Shown here piece by piece: positions 34,615 to 45,134 of a stretch of 64,000 nt of DNA (position 1 is the first letter of the stretch; the number at the start of each line of letters is the position of its first letter). The stretch lies in NCBI RefSeq assembly GCF_000219625.1, contig NC_018213.1, positions 2,536,055 through 2,600,054 of the forward strand. Reading direction: 5' to 3'. This DNA comes from Zymoseptoria tritici IPO323 (taxonomy: Eukaryota; Ascomycota; Dothideomycetes; Mycosphaerellales; Mycosphaerellaceae). Under the pieces are notes generated by a model. That model was given only the letters and a program-made list of their open reading frames with translations. It made no database searches and had not been told where the DNA came from. A program made the position numbers and the translations under genes.

Positions 34615-34883
34615 TAGATCATGGCTCTGTACAGGCCCAATCCCATGACCACAGCCAATGGACGATCCTTGAACAGAACACCGTGCTTTCCGAGCCAATA
34701 AAGGTACATGCGTTTCAGAACCGTCAATTGCCGCCTGAGTAGCTAGCAACATCCTTGCCTAATCATTCACCGATGCATTGATCGCAGATCAACAGATCGA
34801 GTGACGCATTGTTTCCGCCCATCGGCATCTGCTGAAGCCAGAGACGACAAAAGCAATCACGCCAACCATCTCCATGCCGCTAT
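34615..34883. other. Intergenic region between the transposon island and the amine oxidase gene
   Basis: About 270 bp of normal composition holding the 3' flank of the amine oxidase gene (read from the right). No gene or element is seen. RIP damage stops inside the Copia LTR, so this flank is intact. Confidence 0.6.
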
Positions 34884-36775
34884 TCAAGCGATGCTGACGA
34901 AGTCGCCACCGTCATACTCAATATTGAAAGTGCGGAGCAGGTTCCTTGCCGCTGTCTCGCCCGTTGCGAAAGCACCGTGAACACAGCCGTTTGCGACCAT
35001 GGTGCAATGCTCGCCGGCGAACTGAAGTCGGGAGTCTTTGTGATTTTCCAAGGCATCCATCATCAGTTCTGGCTCGTCGCCGACTTTGTCTGCAGAGTAG
35101 GAGCCAAAGCCGGCAAGTGGGCTATCAGTCTGTCAGTGGCGGTCCGTGGATCGATGATGTATGAAGGGACAGTTGAACTCACTCCTGCGTCCACTTCGTC
35201 GTCTCGATATTCAACAGTCGAGGCAAAGCTTTGTATGGCTCGGTGCGTAGCAGGCGGAACAGCGGCTCGAAGAACTTGTAAAGTGCTCTCTTGTCCGTCA
35301 TTGCCTCTATGCGTTGGGTCAAAGGCTCAGCTACTTGAACGCAGAGTTCTTTGCTCCCAGTCATGATCCAAAGATTGATGGTGACGGTGGCGTAGTTTAG
35401 GATGCTGTCCACTTCGCTAGAGTGCGAGCTGTCTGAACCTGCGGAGGTGGAGTACAGATCCTCAACTGCGAGTGGCGGCGTTGGATAGTACATGAACTAA
35501 ATGATATGTCAGGTTGTGCCCTTGGAAACAGAAAAAAAGTAATCGGCTCACCTGATCGTTGTCCTTCGACCAGAACACATCAGCAAACTCGAAGAACACT
35601 TTGCCGAGAGCTCCGTAGCTGAATTTGGTAAGAGCATGCTGCATGTCGTCCGGAAGGCTTGGTTCAAAGGCGACCAGTCCATGGCGAAGAACACCAAGGG
35701 GCAGTGTCGATATTACCGCATCGCCTTGGAAGGTGGATAATTCTCCATGAATGTCATGGCACTCAACAGCACATGGTTGCCTTGAATCGCATGGTGTTTG
35801 TGCATCGGCCCAGGAGATTCGATCGACGATGTGATTCAGGGTGATAGTATTCGGCTTCAGCGACTCAGCCGTCCATTTCACAATGTTATCGTAACCACCT
35901 TTCATGTACAAGTTTCGCTCGGTGATGAAGTATGACAGGTGTTTTGAGCTTGAAAACTCGGTCGAAGTTCCAAGCCAAAGTTCGACTTCTTTCACAGCCA
36001 TCGGAGCCCACATTCTTTCATCGTTGGTGATGAGTTCATGTTCTTGCACGAATTTGTTAATGAAATCAGACACGCTCTGGTCGGGAGCGTCGGGATGTGT
36101 GTCGTAGAACCATTCGCAATGGTCTGCAAATTCGTCGGCAACCTTCTTCGCCTTGAATTGTGCTCCGGCACGGCCTTGCTCTGTGTAGTATAATGGGAGG
36201 CCATCATCGTAATAATAATCGAGCTTGAGAGAGGAGATGAGTTTAACCAATCGATTCTGAGATGTTTCGTGAAGCCAAGCCGCGCCTACATGACGTTGAA
36301 AAGCAGTTAGCAAGCTTTGAGACAAATACCCTGGAAGTGATGAAGCCTTGCGGCCCTCATGCAGACCCACTCAGGTCTGCAGCTCAGTGTCAGCTACAAC
36401 TTCCTCTTCGAGGAACTGACCGATGTCTCTCGGCACTCCTTGTTCGTTCCTGGTGGTGTGTATGCGTCCACCGATTCGATCACGGCCTTCCAGTACCACG
36501 ACTTCGACTCCATGCCGCTGGAGAACAGAGGCAGCACGCAAGCCGGCGATGCCAGCGCCTACAATTATGACCTTGACCTCTTCTTCGGGCTCCAGTCCTG
36601 GGTTGCCTGCTTTGATAGCCGGCATCTCGTCCGCAGAGGTCTTGCCGCTGAGAGAGATTGACACATCGTCTTCACCCAGGCCGGAGCCAAGATTCGAAGG
36701 TTCTTTGGGAGGGCTTTCGCATATCCGTGACGTGATGTGATATAACTGAGCCATGTTTCGCTGGCAATTTGACAT
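34884..36775 (-). CDS. FAD-dependent amine (polyamine) oxidase
   Basis: Flavin amine oxidase that would oxidise a polyamine or monoamine to an aminoaldehyde with release of H2O2. Four exons: 36775-36421, 36285-35552, 35496-35183, 35121-34884, with introns of 135, 55 and 61 bp and GT-AG borders. The exons join in phase to 546 residues. The Rossmann FAD motif is [17 protein letters not shown] at about residue 70, followed by [16 protein letters not shown]. The first splice rebuilds [11 protein letters not shown], the second DNDQFMYYP and the third [13 protein letters not shown]. Near the C-terminus, [17 protein letters not shown] is the second flavin-binding motif. No signal peptide or peroxisomal tripeptide is evident. 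A polyamine substrate is inferred from the neighbouring ODC and DHS-like genes. The start is the first ATG of the open exon; a few residues are uncertain. Confidence 0.88.
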
Positions 36776-37226
36776 TCGACTGTGTGCTGTGAAGGTGCGG
36801 TACCCAAGACGATGATCCTGTTGCTGTCGTTTTTAGTACCATGGGATGCGTAGGTACTTGTTGTAGCCCCGAGTGAGGTGTGAGGTTGAAGAGAAGGCGG
36901 ACGCGGGAAGTCGGGAGTGGAGCCCCGAAAACTTGCCGCTTAGTCAGTGATACATAGTTCATCGTGACTGAGATTGCGCAAGCGAGGGACTTGCCTCCTC
37001 GACTGAATTGCGACCTCCACCTCCACGTTCCTCTGAATCACGCGACTCCACTATTATAAGCCTGAATCTTCTGATGACAGTGGCTGCTACTGCGAAGATG
37101 ACCGCAATGATATTGAACTACTTCACCTTCAAGCACTGCGGGCGGGAAGACGCCGCCAGCGATTCGAACACCTCTGCGTTGACAATAAGCCTCGCTCGCC
37201 CTAGCAGCGGTTGTACGAAGCACCAG
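36776..37226. other. Intergenic region, amine oxidase 5' flank and MFS 3' flank
   Basis: About 450 bp between two co-oriented minus-strand genes, so it must hold the amine oxidase promoter. No clear TATA box or regulator site can be assigned by eye. Short open frames here overlap nothing conserved. Confidence 0.5.
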
Positions 37227-38802
37227 CTATAGCGATGTCTCTCGAGTCTGGCCGTGGTGCGACTCGCTATGGACCATTTCAGACTCGTTTTCAGCCGAAT
37301 TGGAGACATCTTCGCCTTTGACAAGCCAGATCCAGAGCAGAGCGATGCCAAACGAAAGGCCTGCGAGCAAAAGACCAATAGCAGCAAGTCCACTTCTTGA
37401 CGGAATCGGCAGAATCAGGATTGGACCAATCGTGATGCCGAAGTAGTGTGCAGCGTTTTGTATGCCAAAAGAGTGCGCCACGATATGTTTCCAGTCGTAT
37501 TTGCCACTGGATTCCCGTTCCATGTCTTCCAAGACATTGTCCATGAGGACATAGCCAGCAGGTTCAGTTGCATCCAAGAAGATCCTAATGCATACTAAGA
37601 GTACACATAGAAGAACGATCGAAGAGACTAAGTTCGACGTCACAAGGCGTAGGCAGATTGTAGACGGTACCAGAGCACAAAAGCTGACAGATCCGACGAT
37701 TCGAGCACCGTATTTATCGGCCAACCAGCCTGACAGAAGTTAGCGTCGCCCTAATCAAAAGCTTTGGTTCAGGTACCGTATACTGGTTCGCAGAGCGCCG
37801 GTATTAATACAGGCAGAAATATCAGACCCTGACCAAGAGGGCCCCAATAGGACTGTCCTCCAACGAACACTGGTAGGACCTGCTCGAGTTAGCCGTTCGT
37901 ATGTGACAACATGGAACACCGCGGAAATAGCAGGGAAGAACGACATACCGTGTCAATCGCAGATATGAAGATGCCGCTTACAACCACCGCCAAAAGACCC
38001 ACACGCATCATGGATCTGCGTAATAGATTCCTGCGAGTGAAAGGCGTTGCTGCTGCTCCTAATTGGTCATCGGCCGGCACTGCCGTTTGTTGCGCTGCTC
38101 CATGGCAGTCAGTCCTTCGTTGAGGCGAGCGAATGACCAGCGGTACGACTAGGTTGAGGGCAAGTACACCGCCCACGACAAAGAACAATCCACCCCAGTT
38201 CAGAAAACGGTACAGCACTCCTCCAAGCAATGGCCCTGCTAGGAAACCGAGATTCATTGCTGCACCGGCATATCCCATTAACTGTCCGACAGCATTTTCT
38301 GGTGAGCAGTCCAGAATGATGGTGATGCTCGTGACTTGAATGAGAGCGGATGACAGTCCCTGGACAATTCTTCCCGCAACCAGGGCACCGATAGACCGAG
38401 GGATAGAGATGATCGCCATTGCGACTCCAAGGAGGACTATGCCGAAGAGTAGGAGCAAACGATGACTACGGAGGATCTTGGCCAGGAAGCCGACCACAGG
38501 ACTCGCGAGCAGGGTTGCCAATGCCTCTACGGTGAGTAAGATGCGAATCCATCGACTTACTGAAATATCATCATCAGTTGCGCACGCCCACGATCACCGC
38601 GAAGTACGCACCTTCATGCTCCGACACCGAAAAACGTGGAACCAGTATGCTTGGGAGTACTGGCAACAGCTGTCCCGTCGAGATCAGTCAACGACTGCGA
38701 CTTCGGATTTGCGAGTCTTACGAAGCCGTAAAGCAGTGTATGCTGCGAAGCTGTGTCAGCTTGCGAAGCATTGTAAAGTTGTATATGGTCGTTTCACTTA
38801 CT
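37227..38802 (-). CDS. MFS transporter, vesicular-amine-transporter-like (DHA1 type); start codon unresolved
   Basis: Membrane exporter of the drug:H+ antiporter-1/vesicular amine group. Exons (descending): ..38802, 38742-38722, 38669-38612, 38559-37949, 37879-37777, 37729-37227. All borders are GT-AG and the phases agree. The joined protein reads RSRPVFVIGALSFCLFT (TM1), then LLYGFLLPVLPS, then SVSEHEVSRWIRILLTVEALATLLASP and VVGFLAKILRSHRLLLLFG (the MFS motif A loop). After that come GRIVQGLSSALIQV and GYAGAAMNLGFLAGPLLGG, AIDTVLPVFVGGQ, and GWLADKYGARIVGSVS. This is a full set of about twelve helices. No ATG exists in the first exon's open frame (38802-39044), so either an upstream mini-exon supplies it or the gene has lost its start. 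The amine or polyamine cargo is inferred from family and neighbours. Confidence 0.8.
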
Positions 38803-39183
38803 GTGAATAGACAAAAGCTGAGCGCTCCGATCACAAAGACCGGCCGTGATCGTATGTGTTCTAGATCTAGTGCTATGGCGATGTCAGGAGTGTAATGTCT
38901 CCGGAATAGTGGAGCAGGGCAAGTGTAGCCTGTATTCGATACTATCGAGCTGAGCTGGAGGGAGTATCTGCGGTGAGCGATCGATCGCCTGTCTTTCGGC
39001 TCCGAGGGTCGGCGTCGTTGTAGATGATCGGCGAAGGTGCGCAATAAGCAAATAAGTCTAGTCTTAGCCCTGAAACTATCGATGTAAGTAGAAGAGTACT
39101 CGGCCGCTGAGTCGACCCTTTCTAAGCTAACTCATGGTTCCTTAGTTTACCTAGATTCTCGGTATACTGCTAAGGTTACGACG
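38803..39183. other. Divergent promoter region between MFS and ODC genes
   Basis: The minus-strand MFS gene and the plus-strand ODC gene are transcribed away from each other, so this interval of under 400 bp must drive both. That suits joint regulation. The left part also holds the still-open first exon frame of the MFS gene. No specific operator was recognised. Confidence 0.5.
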
Positions 39184-40823
39184 ATGTCTTTCCTTCCCTG
39201 TGCTCGTGTCACGCATTCCCGCGATTTCCGCGGTCCCTTTCGGCTCAAGCAGAAGCTCCATGTCTATGCCTCGATGTCTGATTCCTATATTGTTCGTCCT
39301 TCATTGCGATTCGCTAACGGCAACAGAGCCTCGCCTTTCGATCTCATCGATCGTACCTCATGGCTTTGGACCAGATTGTGAGATTTGACACTACGTTCAG
39401 CAACGATGCTTGACCTGCTTAGCATTGCAGCGGACCACTGCTTGAAATCCGAGGATTCCTTCTTCCTAGCAGATTTCGGCCGGGTTGTCAAACAGTTCGA
39501 ATTATGGAATACACACTTGCCGGCCGTTCGTCCTTTCTATGGTTCGTCCTTACTGCAATTAGAGATGTCTGGAGCCCTTAGCTAACATTACCAAAGCCGT
39601 GAAATGCAATCCTGATCCAAACCTACTCGGACTACTGGCGCAGCTTGGCTCCGGATTTGACTGCGCCTCGATCGCTGAAATGCATCTTGCGCTTGCTACC
39701 GGTGTACGATCAAAGGACATAATATTCGCAAACCCATGCAAAGCACCCTCTGCTTTGGCTTTTGCCGCCCGAGAAGGCCTCACCACGACAACCTTTGACA
39801 ACCACAGTGAGCTCGAAAAGATCAAGATCTTGATGCCGAATGCGAGACTTTTGCTCCGGATATATGCAAACGATCCAACAGCGCTGGTACCGCTTGGAGA
39901 CAAGTTTGGTGCTACACGCTGTTCCGTTGCGTCTCTCCTCCACAAAGCCCATGCTCTTGGACTAAATGTTGTTGGAATCAGCTTCCACGTTGGTGAGAGC
40001 TTTCCATTTCTTGAATCACTCCCCCCCGACTTACTTGCTGTTCAGGTTCTGGCGCTTCAGACCTAGACAGCCTTCGTGCAGCTATTGAGAGTGCCCGGTA
40101 CGCTTGGGACCTGGCCGAATCATTGCATATGCCCATGGAGATCTTGGACATTGGCGGTGGCTTTCAATCCTCCTCGAAATCCTTCATATCAATGGCGACG
40201 GCGGTAAAAGAAGCCATCGCTCGAGCCCGGTTCCCAGCCCATACCAAATTGATCGCTGAACCGGGTCGATTCTTCGCAAAAGATGCTTATACCCTGTTCA
40301 CTCAGGTGATTTCCCTGAGAGAGAACGACACGCATGAACAACCCTGCCGTACTTCCTGCAGTTGGCAGCACATGCTTTACCAGAACGATGGAGTGTACAA
40401 GTCGTTCATGAATCGCATCATCGAAAAGGAGGAGTTCCACCCTATTCTGGTTCCGGTCTCACGGACCAATAATGTCCTGGAGGAGGGAACGCATACTTAC
40501 TCGATCTGGGGACCAACATGTGACAGTACTGATCTCATCTCGCGAAGGGCAGCATTCCCGTGCCGCGTTCAAGTAGGGGACTGGTTGATGTACGAGAACA
40601 TGGGAGGTAAGCAGAATGACTCTGTCCAAACTCTAAAGGAGGCAAGCCCAACACTGACGAATTGTCGATGATAGCTTATACTTTGTCAACTGCAACAAGG
40701 TTCAATGGGTTCTCGGATGAGCGGCGGATCCTTTACGTCAACAATTTGGAGCGGGACGATGAAAAGCAGACCTGGAATGGCAATAGCGAGTTGAGCGGCC
40801 AGAGGCTGGGGTCCTCGTTGTAG
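39184..40823 (+). CDS. Ornithine decarboxylase (fold-III PLP-dependent)
   Basis: Decarboxylates ornithine to putrescine. Five exons: 39184-39352, 39401-39541, 39597-39992, 40046-40606, 40675-40823. Introns are 48-68 bp, all GT-AG, and join in phase to 471 residues, close to fungal ODC length. Splicing rebuilds RPFYAVKCNPDP (PLP-binding Lys), FHVGSGASDLDSL and ENMGAYTLSTATRFNGF. Other conserved elements are SGFDCAS, ILDIGGGF (phosphate-binding glycines), LIAEPGRFF, QNDGVYKSF and WGPTCDSTDLI with the catalytic Cys. No key residue is missing. The N-terminal 60 residues are not conserved, so the first exon and start are less certain. The gene may be a cluster-dedicated paralogue rather than the housekeeping copy, which is an inference from its neighbours. 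Confidence 0.88.
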
Positions 40824-42005
40824 AGTATACTTCCATGGAACATGTAGATGGGCATTGCCTTCGACAACGATCTATCATATCAATCAGGATCGCTACAGAG
40901 TGTTTTGCTCTTTCCATCGCTACGTGCAGCTACAGGACGTGAGCAACAGTAAGAGAGGAGAGAATGCACGCCCTAGCAAGCTTGGGCCGTACAAGGGCAG
41001 TTTCTCCTCCTGTTTTTCGGTAGGGAGTGAGCTTCAAGTGGGGACGCTCTGTGCATGTGCGAGTGAACAAAAGTCCGCGCTTCTCCGTAATCCAGTGGTT
41101 TAGTATGATAACACAGTACCATCTTGCTCCGCCTGCATCGGACTCTCCTGCATTGATACCTTGTGTTTAGTATTCAGCAGGTAGACGCACCCAGCGGTGT
41201 ACCACTGGTTGACACATCACACGAGCAATTTCGGGGCGCATTTCTGGACGCAATTTTGCCTACCTACCCTCTCGTCGTCTCATCGTCAGGAAATAAGCCT
41301 TGTGACAAGCATCGAACGGTCTGTCCGCGCCAACCTGCTCTAACCACATTGCGTAATCACTCTTTTCGGTGCGCCAAAAGTCATCTCGTGCATGCGGGAT
41401 TTTATGCCCGTGGGGTGATCGACTAGCCGTGCCGTGCACACGCCCTGTCATGAGCAAAGATCGCCGTGTTCCCGAGCCTACACTAGTAAAGAATCGTCCG
41501 TATCGCCATCAGGGGGAGGCATTGGATCCTGCTCCAGTGACCGGTCTTCTGCGATCCTGAGCGGTCGAGTAAGTCGTCGAAGAAATTCTCTTCAGTAACG
41601 AGGCTCGTCATATTCATTGATGGATCCTTGTAGAACGGCTTGGCAACTTCCCAAAGAGGAAAAAAGAAAGATCAGCCGCTAGCTTGCTCCTTCAGAGTTC
41701 GGTGGTTGAAGCCGAGAATGCTACTGACTAAAGGTATTCACTACCAGCTGATTGGGCCCCCCGCTTTCATCATGACTAGTAATCTCAACATCATCAGTGA
41801 GCTCGTCACATTTCATCAAAGGTCCGTCATATTCAGCAACCGTCAAACACACCTTAGACATGACGATTCATGTTGACCACTCAGGACTACTACAATCAAC
41901 CGTCTGCTTTCGTGCATTTTTCGCTCACATCCAGAACAATCTCCGAGACAGGACCACACACACACTCTCTCTGCTTATCCTCACAACAACCCCTCTGATT
42001 GCAAA
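40824..42005. other. Intergenic region, 1.2 kb, between ODC and the DHS-like gene
   Basis: Several open frames of 60-90 codons occur on both strands (for example 41163-41426), but none starts with a convincing ATG context or shows a domain. No terminal repeats or RIP signature were seen. The right end, a C/T-rich stretch with CACACACACTCTCTCTGC before 42006, looks like a fungal promoter/5' UTR of the DHS-like gene. Confidence 0.5.
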
Positions 42006-42980
42006 ATGTCTTCCATGAAGACGTTCCTTCGTCACAACTTCCGCCATTTCAATGCAGCCACGGTTGTGGATGCTGCAGATGGCTGGCAGGCTGTGCTGGA
42101 CCAAAGCGGCAAGATGCTGCTCACGATGGGCGGTGCTATGAGTACTGCTGAGATGGGCTTGTCTGTGGGTCAGCTCATCCGACAAGACAAAGTTCATGCC
42201 CTCTGTGTGACCGGAGCCAATCTCGAAGAGGACATATTCAATCTTGTCGCGCACACGCACTATCGCCGGATTCCCAACTACCGGTCACTTACCGCCAAAG
42301 AAGAGATGGACTTACACGATCAAGGCCTGAACCGCGTCACCGACACCTGCATTCCAGAGGACACAGCGTTCGAAAAGATCCGGCACCAGGTTCTCGATGT
42401 GTGGCAGGAAGCGGAGAAAAACAATGAGCGTCTGTTTCCGTACGAGATGTTCTATCGGATCTTACGCTCCAATCGCCTCGAATCTAAGTATCAGATCGAC
42501 CCGGCGGATTCTTGGCTGGTGGCTGCTGCTGAGAAGGATCTGCCCATCTGGACTCCCGGCTGGGAAGACTCTACCCTTGGCAACTTCTTTGCTGCTTGCA
42601 CTCTGCAAGGCAAAGTCAGCTCGCCGTTGTTGATGAAGAACGGTATCGAGCAAATGCATTCGCTGATTGCTTGGTACCGGAAGACTTCGACGACATCGCC
42701 TATCGGATTTTTCCAGATCGGTGGCGGCATATCGGGCGACTTTCCCATTTGCGTTGTTCCGCTCATCCACAAGGACCTCGAACTCCCGTGCCCTCTGTGG
42801 GCGTGCTTTGCACAGATATCCGACTCCACCACGTCGTACGGTTCCTACAGTGGTGCGGTGCCAAATGAGAAGATTACGTGGGGAAAACTTAATGAGAACA
42901 CTCCGAAGTTCGTCATCGAGTCGGATGCTACCATTGTCTTCCCTTTGATCGCACACTACTTGCTGGAGGAAGAAGTCTGA
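42006..42980 (+). CDS. Bacterial-type deoxyhypusine-synthase-like protein, candidate homospermidine synthase
   Basis: Intronless, 324 residues. It belongs to the DHS family: NAD-dependent transfer of an aminobutyl group, to eIF5A lysine in true DHS or to putrescine in homospermidine synthases. Motifs in order: MGGAMSTAEMG (about residue 41), VTGANLEEDIFNLVAH (68), YRRIPNYR, NRVTDTCIPED, GWEDSTLGNFFA (185), GFFQIGGGISGDFPICVVP (234), ISDSTTSYGSYSGAVPNEK (271), ITWGKL (290, with the imino-forming Lys at 294) and ESDATIVFPLI (305). The wording SDSTTSYGSYSGAVPNEKITWGK and GGGISGDFPICVVP is that of the bacterial DHS-like subgroup. Eukaryotic DHS has GGG-x-x-K-H-H and an acidic D-G-S-D stretch there; the two Asp positions are Tyr here. 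It is therefore unlikely to be the housekeeping eIF5A enzyme. Homospermidine formation is inferred. Confidence 0.88.
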   Translation: MSSMKTFLRHNFRHFNAATVVDAADGWQAVLDQSGKMLLTMGGAMSTAEMGLSVGQLIRQDKVHALCVTGANLEEDIFNLVAHTHYRRIPNYRSLTAKEEMDLHDQGLNRVTDTCIPEDTAFEKIRHQVLDVWQEAEKNNERLFPYEMFYRILRSNRLESKYQIDPADSWLVAAAEKDLPIWTPGWEDSTLGNFFAACTLQGKVSSPLLMKNGIEQMHSLIAWYRKTSTTSPIGFFQIGGGISGDFPICVVPLIHKDLELPCPLWACFAQISDSTTSYGSYSGAVPNEKITWGKLNENTPKFVIESDATIVFPLIAHYLLEEEV

Positions 42981-43351
42981 TGCGCCTTACTGGAGATGAT
43001 TTGGTCGCTGAGGTACGAATGCTGAGCAATGTTGACTGTCGATGAAAAGGTGGACTCAAGGAGTCAAGACGTCAGCATAAGGTAGGCGAGTGCCGCTCGC
43101 ACTAGCGCCAAAGATCTGTACCCGGCAAGGATTTCAAGGATGATCGGCCGTTCCGGCCCGTGATGTATCGCAAGATAAGAAATTGCGCGACGTGAATTGC
43201 TTCTCTTCTTCACTCGCAGGTTTGACCGCATGGGCTCTTCTTGAAGGGCACTGGTGTGGTGCTGAGGAGACATACCAGTGACACGTCAATTTTCGCCGCT
43301 CTAAGGAAGCCACTTCACCTCGAGGACAAGGGAATTTTGGGCGGACGAAAC
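42981..43351. other. Intergenic region upstream of the second MFS gene
   Basis: 371 bp with the DHS-like 3' flank and the MFS 5' leader. The open frame of the MFS extends upstream to 43241, but the first ATG in frame is at 43352. Nothing else is recognised. Confidence 0.5.
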
Positions 43352-45022
43352 ATGTCTACTACGACTTATCCCATTCCGGAGGTCCTGCCTGGAACCCTCC
43401 AACTTTTCGTACAGGATGGAGGACATCTCCGCGACCAAGAGATCACGTTAACGCCTCCGCCGACCACAAGCCCGAACGATCCTCTAAACTGGTCGCCATG
43501 GCGGAAGTACTGGCATGCCACACTCGTGCTCTTTATCACTGGCCTCACGGCAGCCACGTCGAACAGCGCTGGGGCAGCTGGCGATGGAATGCTGGAAGAA
43601 CTTGGTATTCACTACAGCGTTGCTAATACAGCCGCCGGAGTGCTGTTTCTTGGCATCGGGTACTGGACTTTGTTGGCTAGTCCGATGCCTTGGCTCTACG
43701 GACGACGCATTCAGTATCTGATAAGCTTGGGGTTCTCTATTATTGGTCTGGCATGGTTTGCGAACATCCAAGGGGTCCAGGACTCGATTTGGTGCCAATT
43801 GTTCGTTGGTGCTTCCGAGGGCTGCGCAGAAGCACTGGCGCAACTATCCTTGTCCGACCTGTTCTTCCAACATCAGCGCGGCTCAGTTCTGGGTGTGTAC
43901 ATTCTCGCAACGTCCGTCGGGACGTTCTTGGGTCCTTTGGTGTCAGGATACATCGCTGCAGATGCCTGGCGATGGGTCGGCTGGACAGGTCTTATCATCT
44001 CCGCTGCCACTCTCGTTACATTCTACTTTGGACTGGAGGAGACTGCGTTCCATCGAGAGGCCATCCTCGGGCGTCATCTCGGCGGGCAACCTGTAGAGAC
44101 ACTTGCCGATGAGAAGAAAGACGACAAGGGCCAGCTGGACGCCAGAGGCTCGACCGATAGCGACACGATCCCAATGGACCGGCGTCGAACCTACCGCGAG
44201 CGCATCGCTCTTATTACTCCAGCTCCCAACATGATCGGTACTGGCTTCAAGCAATACTTTCACCGCCTCTTTCATACTCTGCGAGTGTTCACTTTTCCCG
44301 CCGTCATCTACTCTGGTCTACAGTGGGGAGCTCAAGACGCCTGGCTTACATTCTACCTTACGGTGGAAGAGGACAATTACTATGGTCCGCCGTGGAACTA
44401 CTCCAACTCGGCTGTAGCAATCATGAATGTTCCGACATTGATTGGTGCGGCGATCGGCTGTGTATACGGTGGCTGGTTCTCGGACGTCTTTGTGCGATGG
44501 ATGGCGAAGAGGCCTGGCCGAAATGGCATTTCCGAAGCGGAAGATCGCTTGTGGCTTATGTTTGCCTCAGCCTTCATCAATCCAGCTGGGCTGATGCTGT
44601 TCGGTATCAGTTCGTCGAAAGGCGCAGCGTGGCCGGCGCCGTATGTCGGACTTGGAATGATTGGTTTTGGATTTGGTTGTGCGGGCGATTTGTCGATGGC
44701 TTATTTGATGGATGCATACCCCGATATGGTGCTGGAAGGAATGGTCGGCGTGGCTGTCATTAACAATACACTGGCTTGTCTCTTCACTTTCACGACGAGT
44801 AAGTCTTCAGCGTTTGTGCATGATCAAAAGACCAAAGCTAACGACATCGCAGGCTATTGGATCGAGGCTAGTGGATTGGCCGACACATTTATTGCGATTG
44901 GTGTTTTGTCTTTTGTTTTCCAGATGACGACTGTACCCATGATGATCTGGGGCAAAGCTTGCAGACGGTGGACATACCAGCGATATCAAAGATTCTTGTA
45001 TCTAAGAGACGGAGAGCAATGA
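43352..45022 (+). CDS. MFS transporter, DHA1/polyamine-exporter type
   Basis: Proton-driven exporter of the plasma membrane. Two exons, 43352-44798 and 44853-45022, give 538 residues. The intron is 54 bp, in frame and free of stops, but has a GTAAGT donor, a GCTAAC branch site and a GCAG acceptor. Its removal gives FTFTTSYWIEASGLADT as in relatives. The start at 43352 (MSTTTYPIPEVL) precedes the hallmark SPNDPLNWSPWRKYW, after which helices begin (LVLFITGLTAATS, GVLFLGIGYWTLLASP, YLISLGFSIIGLAWFA). GRRIQYL stands at the motif A position. A long cytoplasmic loop (about residues 235-305) precedes helix 7. It lies downstream of the DHS-like gene on the same strand, so it may export the pathway product. 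Confidence 0.85.
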   Translation: MSTTTYPIPEVLPGTLQLFVQDGGHLRDQEITLTPPPTTSPNDPLNWSPWRKYWHATLVLFITGLTAATSNSAGAAGDGMLEELGIHYSVANTAAGVLFLGIGYWTLLASPMPWLYGRRIQYLISLGFSIIGLAWFANIQGVQDSIWCQLFVGASEGCAEALAQLSLSDLFFQHQRGSVLGVYILATSVGTFLGPLVSGYIAADAWRWVGWTGLIISAATLVTFYFGLEETAFHREAILGRHLGGQPVETLADEKKDDKGQLDARGSTDSDTIPMDRRRTYRERIALITPAPNMIGTGFKQYFHRLFHTLRVFTFPAVIYSGLQWGAQDAWLTFYLTVEEDNYYGPPWNYSNSAVAIMNVPTLIGAAIGCVYGGWFSDVFVRWMAKRPGRNGISEAEDRLWLMFASAFINPAGLMLFGISSSKGAAWPAPYVGLGMIGFGFGCAGDLSMAYLMDAYPDMVLEGMVGVAVINNTLACLFTFTTSKSSAFVHDQKTKANDIAGYWIEASGLADTFIAIGVLSFVFQMTTVPMMIWGKACRRWTYQRYQRFLYLRDGEQ

Positions 45023-45134
45023 TGGGAGATGTATTGGGGATGGAAACGATCAGTGCATATTAGCCATTTAATTTCTCTCGGCGGGCACATCGTCAATGCC
45101 GCATAACTTGATATGATAACAGGACTGGGTTATC

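Noticed and set aside
41163..41426. A possible small gene between ODC and the DHS-like gene
   Set aside because: It begins at a non-ATG codon, has no domain and no splice structure. Treated as chance.
44799..44852. An 18-residue insertion in the second MFS transporter
   Set aside because: The segment starts GTAAGT, contains GCTAAC and ends GCAG, and its removal restores the family alignment. It is an intron.
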